Source: Streptomyces sp. SLBN-118
GTDB lineage: Bacteria > Actinomycetota > Actinomycetes > Streptomycetales > Streptomycetaceae
Reading direction: 5' to 3'
Assembly: GCF_006715635.1 (NCBI RefSeq)
Contig: NZ_VFNP01000001.1
Span: 2,666,001 to 2,730,000, forward strand
DNA length: 64,000 nucleotides
Below, piece by piece: positions 15,371 through 23,354 of the stretch (the first letter of the stretch is position 1; each line of letters opens with the position of its first letter). The notes under the pieces are model-generated. The model made no database searches. It had not been told where the DNA came from and was given only the letters and a program-made list of their open reading frames with translations. A program made the translations under genes and the position numbers.

Positions 15371-17737
15371 GTGACCATCGCGCCAGCCGATCCGGCTTCA
15401 GGCATCTGCGAGCAGGTGGCCGACGGCCCCGGGACCGCGCTTCTGCGGACCCTGACCGGGCTCACCGCCGATCTGCCGGACACCGACCCGGGCCGTGTCG
15501 CCGCCGCCGCGCTGCGCGGCCGGCACGCCGGTTCGGACGCGGCAGAGCTGCGGAGCCTGGCCACCGACGCGGCGGCGGGGCTGATCTCCGAGGACCCGGC
15601 CTACTCCCGGCTGGCGGCCCGTCTGCTGACCCGTCATATCGCCGACGAGGCAGCCGGACAGGGCGCGGTCTCCTTCTCGGCCTCGGTCGCGGTCGGCCAC
15701 CGCGAGGGTCTGATCGCCGACCGCACGGCCGAGTTCGTGGCGCTGCACGCCGCCCGGCTGGACACGCTGATCGACCCGGACGCGGACGACCGCTTCGGCT
15801 ATTTCGGGCTGCGCACCCTCTACAGCCGCTACCTCCTGCGGCATCCGATCACCCGTCAGGTGATCGAGACGCCGCAGTACTTCATGCTGCGCGTCGCCTC
15901 CGGCCTGGCCGCGGACAACTCCGTGCACGCCCTGGAGGAAGTTGCCGCGCTCTACCGGCTGATGAGCAGGCTCGACTACCTCCCCTCCTCGCCCACCCTC
16001 TTCAACTCCGGGACCCGTCACCCTCAGATGTCGTCCTGCTACCTGCTGGACTCTCCGCTGGACGAGCTGGACTCGATCTACGACCGCTACCACCAGGTCG
16101 CTCGCCTGTCCAAGCACGCGGGCGGCATCGGCCTGTCGTACTCCCGTATCCGTGCCCGCGGTTCGCTGATCCGCGGCACCAACGGGCACTCCAACGGCAT
16201 CGTGCCGTTCCTGAAGACCCTCGACGCCTCGGTCGCCGCGGTGAACCAGGGAGGCCGGCGCAAGGGGGCCGCCGCGATCTACCTGGAGACCTGGCACGCG
16301 GACATCGAGGAGTTCCTGGAGCTGCGCGACAACACCGGTGAGGACGCGCGGCGTACGCACAACCTCAACCTCGCGCACTGGATCCCGGACGAGTTCATGC
16401 GCCGCGTCGAGGCCGACGCCGTCTGGTCGCTGTTCTCGCCCGCCGATGTGCCCGAGCTGGTCGACCTGTGGGGCGACGCGTTCGACGCCGCGTACCGAAG
16501 GGCGGAGGCCGACGGCCTGGCCCGCAAGGCCATCCCCGCCCGCGAGCTCTACGGCCGGATGATGCGTACGCTCGCCCAGACCGGCAACGGCTGGATGACC
16601 TTCAAGGACGCCTCCAACCGCACCGCCAACCAGACCGCCGAGCCGGGCCGGGTCGTGCACAGCTCGAACCTGTGCACCGAGATCCTCGAAGTCACCGACG
16701 ACGGCGAGACGGCGGTCTGCAACCTCGGCTCGGTCAACCTGGGTTCGTTCGTCACGGGCGACGGCATCGACTGGGAGCGCCTCGACGAGACCGTCCGTAC
16801 CGCCGTGACCTTCCTCGACCGGGTCGTCGACATCAACTTCTACCCGACCGAGCAGGCGGGCCGTTCCAACGCCAGGTGGCGTCCGGTCGGCCTCGGCGCG
16901 ATGGGTCTGCAGGACGTCTTCTTCAAGCTGCGCCTGCCCTTCGACTCCCCCGAGGCGAAGGCGCTCTCCACAAGGATCGCCGAGCGGATCATGCTCGCCG
17001 CGTACGAGGCGTCCTGCGCGCTCGCCGAGCGCAACGGCCCGCTGCCCGCCTGGTCCGAGACCCGCGCGGCCCGTGGCGTCCTGCACCCCGACCACTACGA
17101 CGTCGAGCTCAACTGGCCCGAGCGCTGGGACGCCCTGCGCGCGCGGGTGACGAAGAGCGGCATGCGCAACTCGCTCCTGCTTGCCATCGCACCGACCGCG
17201 ACGATCGCCTCGATCGCGGGCGTGTACGAGTGCATCGAGCCCCAGGTCTCCAACCTGTTCAAGCGCGAGACGCTCAGCGGTGAGTTCCTCCAGGTCAACG
17301 CCTACCTCGTGGAGGAGCTGAAGCAGCTGGGCGTATGGGACGCGCAGACCCGCGAGGCGCTGCGCGAGTCCAGCGGCTCGGTGCAGGGCTTCAACTGGAT
17401 CCCCGAAGACGTCCGCGCGCTGTACCGCACGGCGTGGGAGATCCCCCAGCGTGGCCTGATCGACATGGCCGCCGCCCGCACTCCGTTCCTGGACCAGTCG
17501 CAGTCGCTGAACCTGTTCCTGGAGACGCCGACCATCGGGAAGCTCAGCTCGATGTACGCGTACGCCTGGAAGCAGGGCCTGAAGACGACGTACTACCTGC
17601 GATCCCGCCCGGCGACCCGGATCGCCCGCGCCGCCCAGTCGCAGGCGGCCATCCCCGTGCAGCAGGCATCCGCGCCCGACGCCGACGCGATCGCCTGCTC
17701 CCTCGAAAACCCCGAGTCCTGCGAGGCCTGCCAGTAA
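15371..17737 (+). CDS. nrdA: class Ia ribonucleotide reductase large subunit NrdA
   Basis: A 788-residue catalytic subunit reducing ribonucleoside diphosphates. Visible features are MSSCYLL with the redox cysteine, NLCTEIL with the radical cysteine in the N-x-C-x-E active-site signature, the tyrosine pair in TTYYLRSRPATR that relays the radical, and the C-terminal CEAC thiol pair reduced by thioredoxin. The usual N-terminal ATP-cone start with a K-R-D-G motif is not apparent; the first 80 residues align loosely to that region. The GTG at 15371 has GAGGGAGAGC upstream and lies beyond the cobalamin riboswitch. Its stop overlaps the nrdB start by one base. Confidence 0.95.
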   Translation: MTIAPADPASGICEQVADGPGTALLRTLTGLTADLPDTDPGRVAAAALRGRHAGSDAAELRSLATDAAAGLISEDPAYSRLAARLLTRHIADEAAGQGAVSFSASVAVGHREGLIADRTAEFVALHAARLDTLIDPDADDRFGYFGLRTLYSRYLLRHPITRQVIETPQYFMLRVASGLAADNSVHALEEVAALYRLMSRLDYLPSSPTLFNSGTRHPQMSSCYLLDSPLDELDSIYDRYHQVARLSKHAGGIGLSYSRIRARGSLIRGTNGHSNGIVPFLKTLDASVAAVNQGGRRKGAAAIYLETWHADIEEFLELRDNTGEDARRTHNLNLAHWIPDEFMRRVEADAVWSLFSPADVPELVDLWGDAFDAAYRRAEADGLARKAIPARELYGRMMRTLAQTGNGWMTFKDASNRTANQTAEPGRVVHSSNLCTEILEVTDDGETAVCNLGSVNLGSFVTGDGIDWERLDETVRTAVTFLDRVVDINFYPTEQAGRSNARWRPVGLGAMGLQDVFFKLRLPFDSPEAKALSTRIAERIMLAAYEASCALAERNGPLPAWSETRAARGVLHPDHYDVELNWPERWDALRARVTKSGMRNSLLLAIAPTATIASIAGVYECIEPQVSNLFKRETLSGEFLQVNAYLVEELKQLGVWDAQTREALRESSGSVQGFNWIPEDVRALYRTAWEIPQRGLIDMAAARTPFLDQSQSLNLFLETPTIGKLSSMYAYAWKQGLKTTYYLRSRPATRIARAAQSQAAIPVQQASAPDADAIACSLENPESCEACQ

Positions 17738-18768
17738 TGAGCACCACCGAGAACACGACTGTGCCTGACAAGAACCTGCTGGACCCGGGCTTCGAACTGA
17801 CCCTGCGTCCGATGCGCTACCCGGACTTCTACGAGCGCTACCGCGACGCGATCAAGAACACCTGGACCGTCGAGGAGGTCGACCTCCACTCCGACGTCGC
17901 CGACCTCGGCAAGCTCACGCCGGGCGAGCAGCACATGATCGGCCGGCTGGTGGCATTCTTCGCGACCGGCGACTCGATCGTCTCCAACAACCTGGTGCTG
18001 ACGCTCTACAAGCACATCAACTCCCCGGAGGCGCGGCTGTACTTGAGCCGCCAGCTCTTCGAGGAGGCCGTGCACGTCCAGTTCTATCTGACGCTGCTCG
18101 ACACCTACCTCCCCGATCCGGATGACCGTGCGGCCGCGTTCGACGCGGTGGAGGAGATCCCCTCCATCCGCGAGAAGGCCCAGTTCTGCTTCAAGTGGAT
18201 GGACTCGGTCGAGAAGATCGAACGGCTGGAGACGCAGGCCGACCGGCGGCGATTCCTGCTGAACCTGATCTGCTTCGCGGCCTGCATCGAGGGGCTGTTC
18301 TTCTACGGCGCGTTCGCGTACGTCTACTGGTTCCGCTCCCGCGGCCTGCTGCACGGCCTGGCCACCGGCACCAACTGGGTCTTCCGCGACGAGACCATGC
18401 ACATGAACTTCGCCTTCGAGGTCGTGGACACGGTTCGCAAGGAGGAGCCCGGGCTCTTCGACGACCAACTCCAGCAGCAGGTCACCGACATGCTGAAGGA
18501 GGCGGTAGAGGCGGAGCTGCAGTTCGGCCGCGACCTGTGCGGCGACGGTCTGCCCGGCATGAACACCGAGTCGATGCGCGAATACCTGCAGTGCGTCGCC
18601 GACCAGCGGCTCACCAGGCTCGGCTTCGCCCCGGTCTACGGCTCGGAGAACCCGTTCTCCTTCATGGAGCTGCAGGGCGTCCAGGAGCTCACGAACTTCT
18701 TCGAGCGCCGTCCGTCCGCCTACCAGGTGGCGGTTGAGGGTTCGGTCGGCTTCGACGACGACTTTTAG
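17737..18768 (+). CDS. nrdB: class Ia ribonucleotide reductase small subunit NrdB
   Basis: A 343-residue ferritin-like subunit that generates the tyrosyl radical. FEEAVHVQFY contains a Glu and His diiron ligand pair, with the radical tyrosine four residues after the His, as in E. coli Tyr122. RDETMHMNFAFE supplies the second Glu/His set. The protein ends GSVGFDDDF, whose acidic/aromatic tail docks to NrdA. The TAATG junction (ATG at 17737) couples its translation to nrdA. The TAG stop is the first edge of an inverted-repeat element that may terminate the transcript. Confidence 0.95.
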   Translation: MSTTENTTVPDKNLLDPGFELTLRPMRYPDFYERYRDAIKNTWTVEEVDLHSDVADLGKLTPGEQHMIGRLVAFFATGDSIVSNNLVLTLYKHINSPEARLYLSRQLFEEAVHVQFYLTLLDTYLPDPDDRAAAFDAVEEIPSIREKAQFCFKWMDSVEKIERLETQADRRRFLLNLICFAACIEGLFFYGAFAYVYWFRSRGLLHGLATGTNWVFRDETMHMNFAFEVVDTVRKEEPGLFDDQLQQQVTDMLKEAVEAELQFGRDLCGDGLPGMNTESMREYLQCVADQRLTRLGFAPVYGSENPFSFMELQGVQELTNFFERRPSAYQVAVEGSVGFDDDF

Positions 18769-18831
18769 GGTCTGTCGTTTGGAACAGCCCGGATCAGTGA
18801 GCGAACCCGGCAAGATCCGAACGACAGACCC
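18768..18831. repeat. MITE-like inverted repeat at the nrdB stop
   Basis: GGGTCTGTCGTT (18768-18779) and AACGACAGACCC (18820-18831) are perfect 12-bp inverted ends of a 64-bp element. A second internal repeat, CGGATC at 18790-18795 and GATCCG at 18814-18819, lies inside. The ends look like the terminal repeats of IS elements I recall from Streptomyces (GGTCTGTCGTTTGGA), so this may be a miniature element or two solo ends. The RNA would fold into a strong hairpin and can act as terminator for nrdAB. Confidence 0.6.
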
Positions 18832-18837
18832 CAGGCC

Positions 18838-19221
18838 TCAGTTCTGGGCCTCACAGGTCTCTCCCGTCACGGGGGGACGGGAGATGCGGCCGGGCGGCTG
18901 CAGGGGTGCATCCGCCCGGCCGTGGCGCACGAGCGTCCGCGACGGGACCGCTGTACGGACCCGCGAGCGGGCCGGCGCGCTGGCGAGCGGACTGACCGGC
19001 TCGCTGACTGGCGGACCGACCGGCTCACTGGCCGCGGAACGACGCCGGGCCTCACGCAGCTCGGCCTGCAGCAGCCTGGCCCGGCGCACATCCGCCCGGC
19101 CCAGCTCGGCCTCGCGCAGCTGGCGGTCGACGATCCGCTCCCTGGCCTGTCCCACCAGCGCGGGAAGAAGGATGAGCCCGAAGAGGGCGATTACGAAGAG
19201 GTAGTCGAGGAATGTGTTCAT
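18838..19221 (-). CDS. small single-pass membrane protein, unknown
   Basis: A 127-residue protein with one transmembrane segment (about residues 5-26, FLDYLFVIALFGLILLPALV), an amphipathic Arg/Glu-rich stretch (residues about 30-68) likely to form a coiled or surface helix, and a disordered Ser/Pro/Arg tail ending PPVTGETCEAQN. No family recognised. The ATG at 19221 is chosen because it begins directly before the membrane helix. The gene runs against nrdB, separated from it by the inverted-repeat element, and is divergent from the AraC-type regulator. Confidence 0.65.
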   Translation of the reverse strand: MNTFLDYLFVIALFGLILLPALVGQARERIVDRQLREAELGRADVRRARLLQAELREARRRSAASEPVGPPVSEPVSPLASAPARSRVRTAVPSRTLVRHGRADAPLQPPGRISRPPVTGETCEAQN

Positions 19222-19256
19222 GCCGTCCACTGTCGTCCTCGCGCGCAAAGAAAGTC

Positions 19257-19295
19257 AGTGGCAGGACTGTCATGAAACATCGAATTGCTGCCACA
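19257..19295 (+). promoter_or_regulatory. possible operator of the GlxA/AraC-type regulator
   Basis: TGGCAG (19259-19264) and CTGCCA (19288-19293) form an inverted repeat with a 23-base spacer that includes ACTGTCATGAAACATCG. It ends about 10 bp before the regulator start. I recall similar TGGCAG...CTGCCA arrangements before GlxA-type regulators, which makes autoregulation plausible. Confidence 0.4.
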
Positions 19296-19303
19296 ATGGT
19301 TCC

Positions 19304-20272
19304 ATGCTGAACAACGTGGCCGCCGTCCTCATGGAGGACGTGCATCCCTTCGAGCTCGGGGTCGTCAGCGAGATCTTCGGCCTCGACCGCAGCGACGACG
19401 GACTGCCCGTGTACGATTTCGCGGCGGTCTCCGCCGAGGGTCCCGTCCTGCGCACGCATGCCGGGTTCACCATCAGCACTCCGTACGGCCTCGAACGGCT
19501 GGAGGACGCGGATCTCATCGCCGTGCCCACCGGCGGCTCGTACCCGACACGCGCCTATCCGCAGGAGCTGCTCGACGCGCTGCGACGCGCCGTCGACCGC
19601 GGTGCGCGTGTGCTGAGCGTCTGCACCGGCGCTTTCGTCCTCGGTGCCGCCGGCCTTCTCGACGGCCGGCGCTGCACCACCCACTGGCGGCACGCCCGTG
19701 CCCTGGCCGAGCGCCATCCGCGGGCCCTCGTCGACCCCGATGTGCTGTACGTCGACGAGGGGCCGGTGATCACCTCCGCGGGCACCGCGGCGGCGATCGA
19801 CGCCTGCCTCCATGTCGTACGCCAAGAGCACGGCCCCGAGGTCGCCAATGCCATCGCGCGCCGCATGGTGGTGCCGCCGCACCGCGACGGCGGCCAGGCG
19901 CAGTACATCGACCGCCCGCTGCCGCGCACCTCGTGCGACACGGTCGGTGGGGTGCTGTCGTGGATGGAGGAGCATCTGGACGTCGAGCTGACCGTCGAGC
20001 AGCTCGCCGCCCGGGCCCACATGTCCCCGCGTACCTTCGCCCGCCGCTTCCAGCAGGAGACGGGCACCACTCCCTACCGCTGGCTGCTGCGCCAACGGGT
20101 GCTGCTGTCACAGGAGTTGCTGGAGACGACGGACGAGACGGTGGACGCGATCGCGGGGCGCGCCGGATTCGGCAATGCAGCCGCCCTGCGCCACCACTTC
20201 CTTCGGACGCTCGGCACCACTCCGCACGCCTACCGCCGTACATTCCGGGGCGACCCGCTGCACGTCGCGTGA
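19304..20272 (+). CDS. GlxA-type AraC regulator (DJ-1/PfpI domain), NrdS-like position
   Basis: A 322-residue regulator. Residues about 1-170 form a DJ-1/PfpI-like domain with the nucleophile elbow VCTGAFVLGAAG; residues about 220-315 form an AraC double helix-turn-helix (LAARAHMSPRTFARRFQQET and IAGRAGFGNAAALRHHFLRT). In S. coelicolor an AraC-type gene named nrdS follows nrdAB and is cotranscribed with it. Here the equivalent gene is in the same orientation but is separated from nrdB by an oppositely oriented gene and an inverted-repeat element, so cotranscription is unlikely. Ligand and targets are unknown. It ends 14 bp from the convergent def gene. Confidence 0.8.
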   Translation: MLNNVAAVLMEDVHPFELGVVSEIFGLDRSDDGLPVYDFAAVSAEGPVLRTHAGFTISTPYGLERLEDADLIAVPTGGSYPTRAYPQELLDALRRAVDRGARVLSVCTGAFVLGAAGLLDGRRCTTHWRHARALAERHPRALVDPDVLYVDEGPVITSAGTAAAIDACLHVVRQEHGPEVANAIARRMVVPPHRDGGQAQYIDRPLPRTSCDTVGGVLSWMEEHLDVELTVEQLAARAHMSPRTFARRFQQETGTTPYRWLLRQRVLLSQELLETTDETVDAIAGRAGFGNAAALRHHFLRTLGTTPHAYRRTFRGDPLHVA

Positions 20273-20286
20273 CGCACCGCCCCGTA

Positions 20287-20916
20287 TCAGTCGTTGGGGA
20301 CGGTCTCGTAGCGCGGCGTGCCCTCTTCCATCTGGCGCAGCGCGTCCTTGCGGTCCCGCTTGGAGAGCCGGTCGATGTACAGGTAGCCGTACAGATGGTC
20401 CGTCTCGTGCTGGAGGCAGCGGGCGAAGTAGCCCGTGCCGCGCACCTTGATCGGATTGCCTTCGGCGTCCTGGCCGCGCACCATCGCATAGTCGGGGCGG
20501 GCCAGCGAGGCGTAGGCGGTCGGGACGGAGAGGCAGCCCTCGTTGGAGTCGTCGAGAATGCGCAGCTCCGGCGGCAGCTCTTCGAGCACCGGGTTGCAGA
20601 CGACACCCGTGTGACGTACACCGTCGTCGTCGGGGCAGTCGTACACGAAGACCTTCAGGTCCACGCCGATCTGGTTGGCGGCCAGGCCCACGCCCTCCGC
20701 CGCCTTCTGGCTGGCGAACATGTCGTCGATCAGCGCCGCGAGCTTGTCGTCGAACGCGGTGACGTCCTTGCATTCCTTGTGGAGCACCGGGTTGCCGACG
20801 ACCGTGATCGGGCGGGCCGTGCCGCGCTCGCGGTACGCCAGCTCGCGCTCCTCGCAGTTCTCCGTGTCGACGACGAAGCCGTCGTTCACCTGCTCGTCCG
20901 TCTGCTGCTGCGCCAT
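20287..20916 (-). CDS. def: peptide deformylase
   Basis: A 209-residue metal-dependent deformylase that removes the N-formyl group from new proteins. All three family motifs are visible: [10 protein letters not shown] (motif 1), EGCLSVP with the metal-binding Cys (motif 2), and QHETDHLYG with the two His ligands and catalytic Glu (motif 3). The ATG at 20916 gives an N-terminal extension of about 35 residues with the sequence MAQQQTDEQ, longer than E. coli Def but common in actinomycetes. It is one of possibly several deformylases in the genome. Confidence 0.93.
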   Translation of the reverse strand: MAQQQTDEQVNDGFVVDTENCEERELAYRERGTARPITVVGNPVLHKECKDVTAFDDKLAALIDDMFASQKAAEGVGLAANQIGVDLKVFVYDCPDDDGVRHTGVVCNPVLEELPPELRILDDSNEGCLSVPTAYASLARPDYAMVRGQDAEGNPIKVRGTGYFARCLQHETDHLYGYLYIDRLSKRDRKDALRQMEEGTPRYETVPND

Positions 20917-20975
20917 GGCCGCTTCTGCGCCTTCCTGGGAACCCGAATCGATCCCGTACAGCCTACGGCCAGCGG

Positions 20976-21998
20976 TCAGCAGACTTCTTCGAGATCCCGC
21001 CACTCACGGCTGCCCGGGCTGTCGGCGACCCAGCCGTCCAGCAGGCCCCGGACCAGTCCGGCGGGGGCGGCGATCCCGCACTCGCGCTCCGGCGACCACA
21101 GATCGCCCGCGGTGCGGTGGCCCAGCGGTCCCGGGTGGCCCGGCTCGCTGTGGTCGTGCGGGTCCAGATGCTCACCCTCGCCCTCGGCGCTGGGCATCCG
21201 GCTCTCGGAACAGGCCCGGCACAGCAGCCGCACGGAGGAGGACCAGTCCTCGGCGGCGAAGCCGGCGTCGGAGGCGAGCCGCTCCAGGGCGTCCCGGTCG
21301 GCCTCGGTCGCGGCCTCCAGCAGAACCACCCAGGTGGGTACGGGAGAGGGCGCCCAGAGCTCGATCTCGTCGAAAACAGGGTAAGAAGGCCCCGCGGTGG
21401 TGGTCCGCTCTCCGTGGGGCACACCGTCGTGGAGGACGACCTCGCCCCAGCGCCGCCCGGAGGACGGCAGCGGGATCGAGAGCACTTCTATCCGTGCCGG
21501 ATCGAGCCTGCGGCCCCACACCACCTCGGCCTCGCCCTCGGGCGACAGCCGTACGGCGGCGCTGCCGAGCTCCATGCCGACCGGCTCGCCGTTCGCGGCG
21601 GCAGCGCCGGGCACCTTGAGTCCGTAGGCCTGCCAGGCGCGGCGGGCCAGCGGCCAGTCCTGAAGGGCGGTGGCGGCGATCCCGACGTTCCACCAGTCGG
21701 GGGCGCCGGTCTCCTTGTCCAGCAGCGCGACGGCCCGCAGGCCGGCGGCGCGGGCCTGCTCCCAGTCGTGCCGGAACTTGTGCAGAAGTGCCAGGTTGAA
21801 CCAGGACTCCGAGAGCCAGGGCTCCAGGTCCGCCGCCCTTGTCAACAGCGCGCCCGCGTCCTCGTACCGGCCGTCGCCGATCAGCGTGAACGCGCGGTCT
21901 GTGGCCTGCCGCCACGAGGCGGAGGGCCGATGCCGTACCTTCCCGAAGATCCTCACGATTCCCGCCTGCCGGTCGCTCGGGTCACTGCCCCCGGACAC
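20976..21998 (-). CDS. TPR-domain protein
   Basis: A 340-residue protein whose residues about 25-110 show tetratricopeptide spacing ([60 protein letters not shown]). The C-terminal 220 residues are unassigned and contain LLCRACSES and a His/Asp-rich stretch, [14 protein letters not shown], that might bind metal. I prefer the GTG at 21998, which has GGAAGG 10 bases upstream. An in-frame ATG at 22058 would add 20 residues but has no ribosome site and lies 3 bp after the stop of the preceding gene. It is probably cotranscribed with the two HD-domain genes. Confidence 0.75.
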   Translation of the reverse strand: MSGGSDPSDRQAGIVRIFGKVRHRPSASWRQATDRAFTLIGDGRYEDAGALLTRAADLEPWLSESWFNLALLHKFRHDWEQARAAGLRAVALLDKETGAPDWWNVGIAATALQDWPLARRAWQAYGLKVPGAAAANGEPVGMELGSAAVRLSPEGEAEVVWGRRLDPARIEVLSIPLPSSGRRWGEVVLHDGVPHGERTTTAGPSYPVFDEIELWAPSPVPTWVVLLEAATEADRDALERLASDAGFAAEDWSSSVRLLCRACSESRMPSAEGEGEHLDPHDHSEPGHPGPLGHRTAGDLWSPERECGIAAPAGLVRGLLDGWVADSPGSREWRDLEEVC

Positions 21999-22061
21999 GT
22001 GCTTTGTGCCTTCCTTCGCATCCAACCATGCCGAGCTGGAGACTCGCTCATTACCCATGGG

Positions 22062-23354
22062 TTACCCAGGCGGCACTGGGGCCAGACCGCCTCGGGCGAG
22101 GACTCTCGCCAGCGATTCGACGACCTGTGGCTCGTAGTCCCGCCCAGTGCCCAGACGCAGCTGTTCGAGTGCGCCGAGCGCTCCGCCCGCTGTTCCTCCG
22201 CTTCCCCCGGTGAGATCGTCGTATGCGTTGACGGCGCGGACGATCCGGGCGGGCAGTGGCTGTTCGCGATACGGGTCGGCCTGCAGCTCGACAACGACCG
22301 CGACGGCGGCCGGGACGCCGGTCTGGCGTACAACCGCGCCCCCCAGCAGGGCTATCCGCCGCTGCTCGGCGACGGGCAGCAGGGCGGTGGCCCCGTCCGG
22401 AACGGGGTCCAGCAGCGAGAGCTGCCCGATGTCGTGCATCAGGGCCGCGTACTCCAGAACGGTCAGATCAGCACCCGAGAGCCCCAGCTCGCGCCCTACG
22501 GCCGTGCAGAGCGCCGCGACCCGGCGCGCATGGCCGGGCTGTGTGTATCCCGCGATCTCGGTGGACCGCGCAAGGGACGCGATGGTCTGCCGGTAGGTGG
22601 TCCGCACGGCCGCGTACCGGCGGAAGGACAGCTGTGTCAGCAGCAGCGGCACGCAGAACACGGGCAGCGCCCAGAGTCCGGCCACGGCGACGGCGAGCGC
22701 CATCACGGCTCCGGTCGCGCAGACGGCCGACCCTATGCCGAGGAGAGCTCTGAGCTCGTCGCGCAGCAGTGGTGTGTACGGGACGGGGCTGCCTCCCCTG
22801 CGCCCGGCGCCGCGGGAGAGGGTGCGGGCATGCAGCATCGCGGCGGCGAGTACGGCGTCGCACACGGCGGTCAGCAGGAGCAGGACGACGAGGAACAGCG
22901 CGTAGTACGCCCCGTGCCCGATCCAGCGCCCCAACTCGCCGGAGTTGTACAGCGGCTGGAAGCACGCGGCGGCGAAGCCGACGGTCAGCACCCGCCGCGC
23001 CACATGATCGAGCGCGGGCCCACTGCCCCGCGCCACATGGGGCACGGCACCGACGAGCGCGGCCGCGACGACGACAGGGACGACTTGCAGCACGCCGTGC
23101 GTCGTGGGCCGCCCGGCGCATTCTCCGAGCAGCGCGTACGCGAGAGCTCCCGCGGCGCCGAGGGGCGCGGGTTCGCGCTCCCCCGGCAGGGCACCCCAGC
23201 GGGCGATCTCCCCGACGGCGATGAACGCCCCGAAGGCCAGGGCGATTGCGGGCTGCTCGAGTCCCTGCCACAAGGTCAGGGCGAAGGCCCCGCCGGTGAG
23301 CAGAGCGGCGGCGGCGTACACGCCGCGAACGGCGCCCCCGGCCATCAGGCTCAC
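22062..23354 (-). CDS. membrane HD-domain protein with degenerate HD-GYP
   Basis: A 430-residue protein with seven or eight hydrophobic segments in the first 250 residues and a cytoplasmic HD domain in the last 180. The HD metal-binding pair is present (AALMHDIGQLSLLDP), as is an upstream His (PGHARRVAALC). However, the GYP loop that defines c-di-GMP-specific HD-GYP phosphodiesterases is absent; the equivalent place reads ELQADPYREQPLPARIVRA. It may bind a nucleotide without the usual catalysis or act on another substrate. The GTG start at 23354 overlaps the stop of the preceding HD-GYP gene by 4 bases (GTGA). Confidence 0.75.
   Translation of the reverse strand: MSLMAGGAVRGVYAAAALLTGGAFALTLWQGLEQPAIALAFGAFIAVGEIARWGALPGEREPAPLGAAGALAYALLGECAGRPTTHGVLQVVPVVVAAALVGAVPHVARGSGPALDHVARRVLTVGFAAACFQPLYNSGELGRWIGHGAYYALFLVVLLLLTAVCDAVLAAAMLHARTLSRGAGRRGGSPVPYTPLLRDELRALLGIGSAVCATGAVMALAVAVAGLWALPVFCVPLLLTQLSFRRYAAVRTTYRQTIASLARSTEIAGYTQPGHARRVAALCTAVGRELGLSGADLTVLEYAALMHDIGQLSLLDPVPDGATALLPVAEQRRIALLGGAVVRQTGVPAAVAVVVELQADPYREQPLPARIVRAVNAYDDLTGGSGGTAGGALGALEQLRLGTGRDYEPQVVESLARVLARGGLAPVPPG

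Noticed and set aside
15398..17095. 565-codon minus-strand frame across nrdA
   Set aside because: Shadow of nrdA; Val/Arg/Gln-rich and without motifs.
20917..20990. sigma-R promoter before def
   Set aside because: CGGGATCG is the nearest to a -35 and it does not match GGAAT, nor is GTT correctly spaced.
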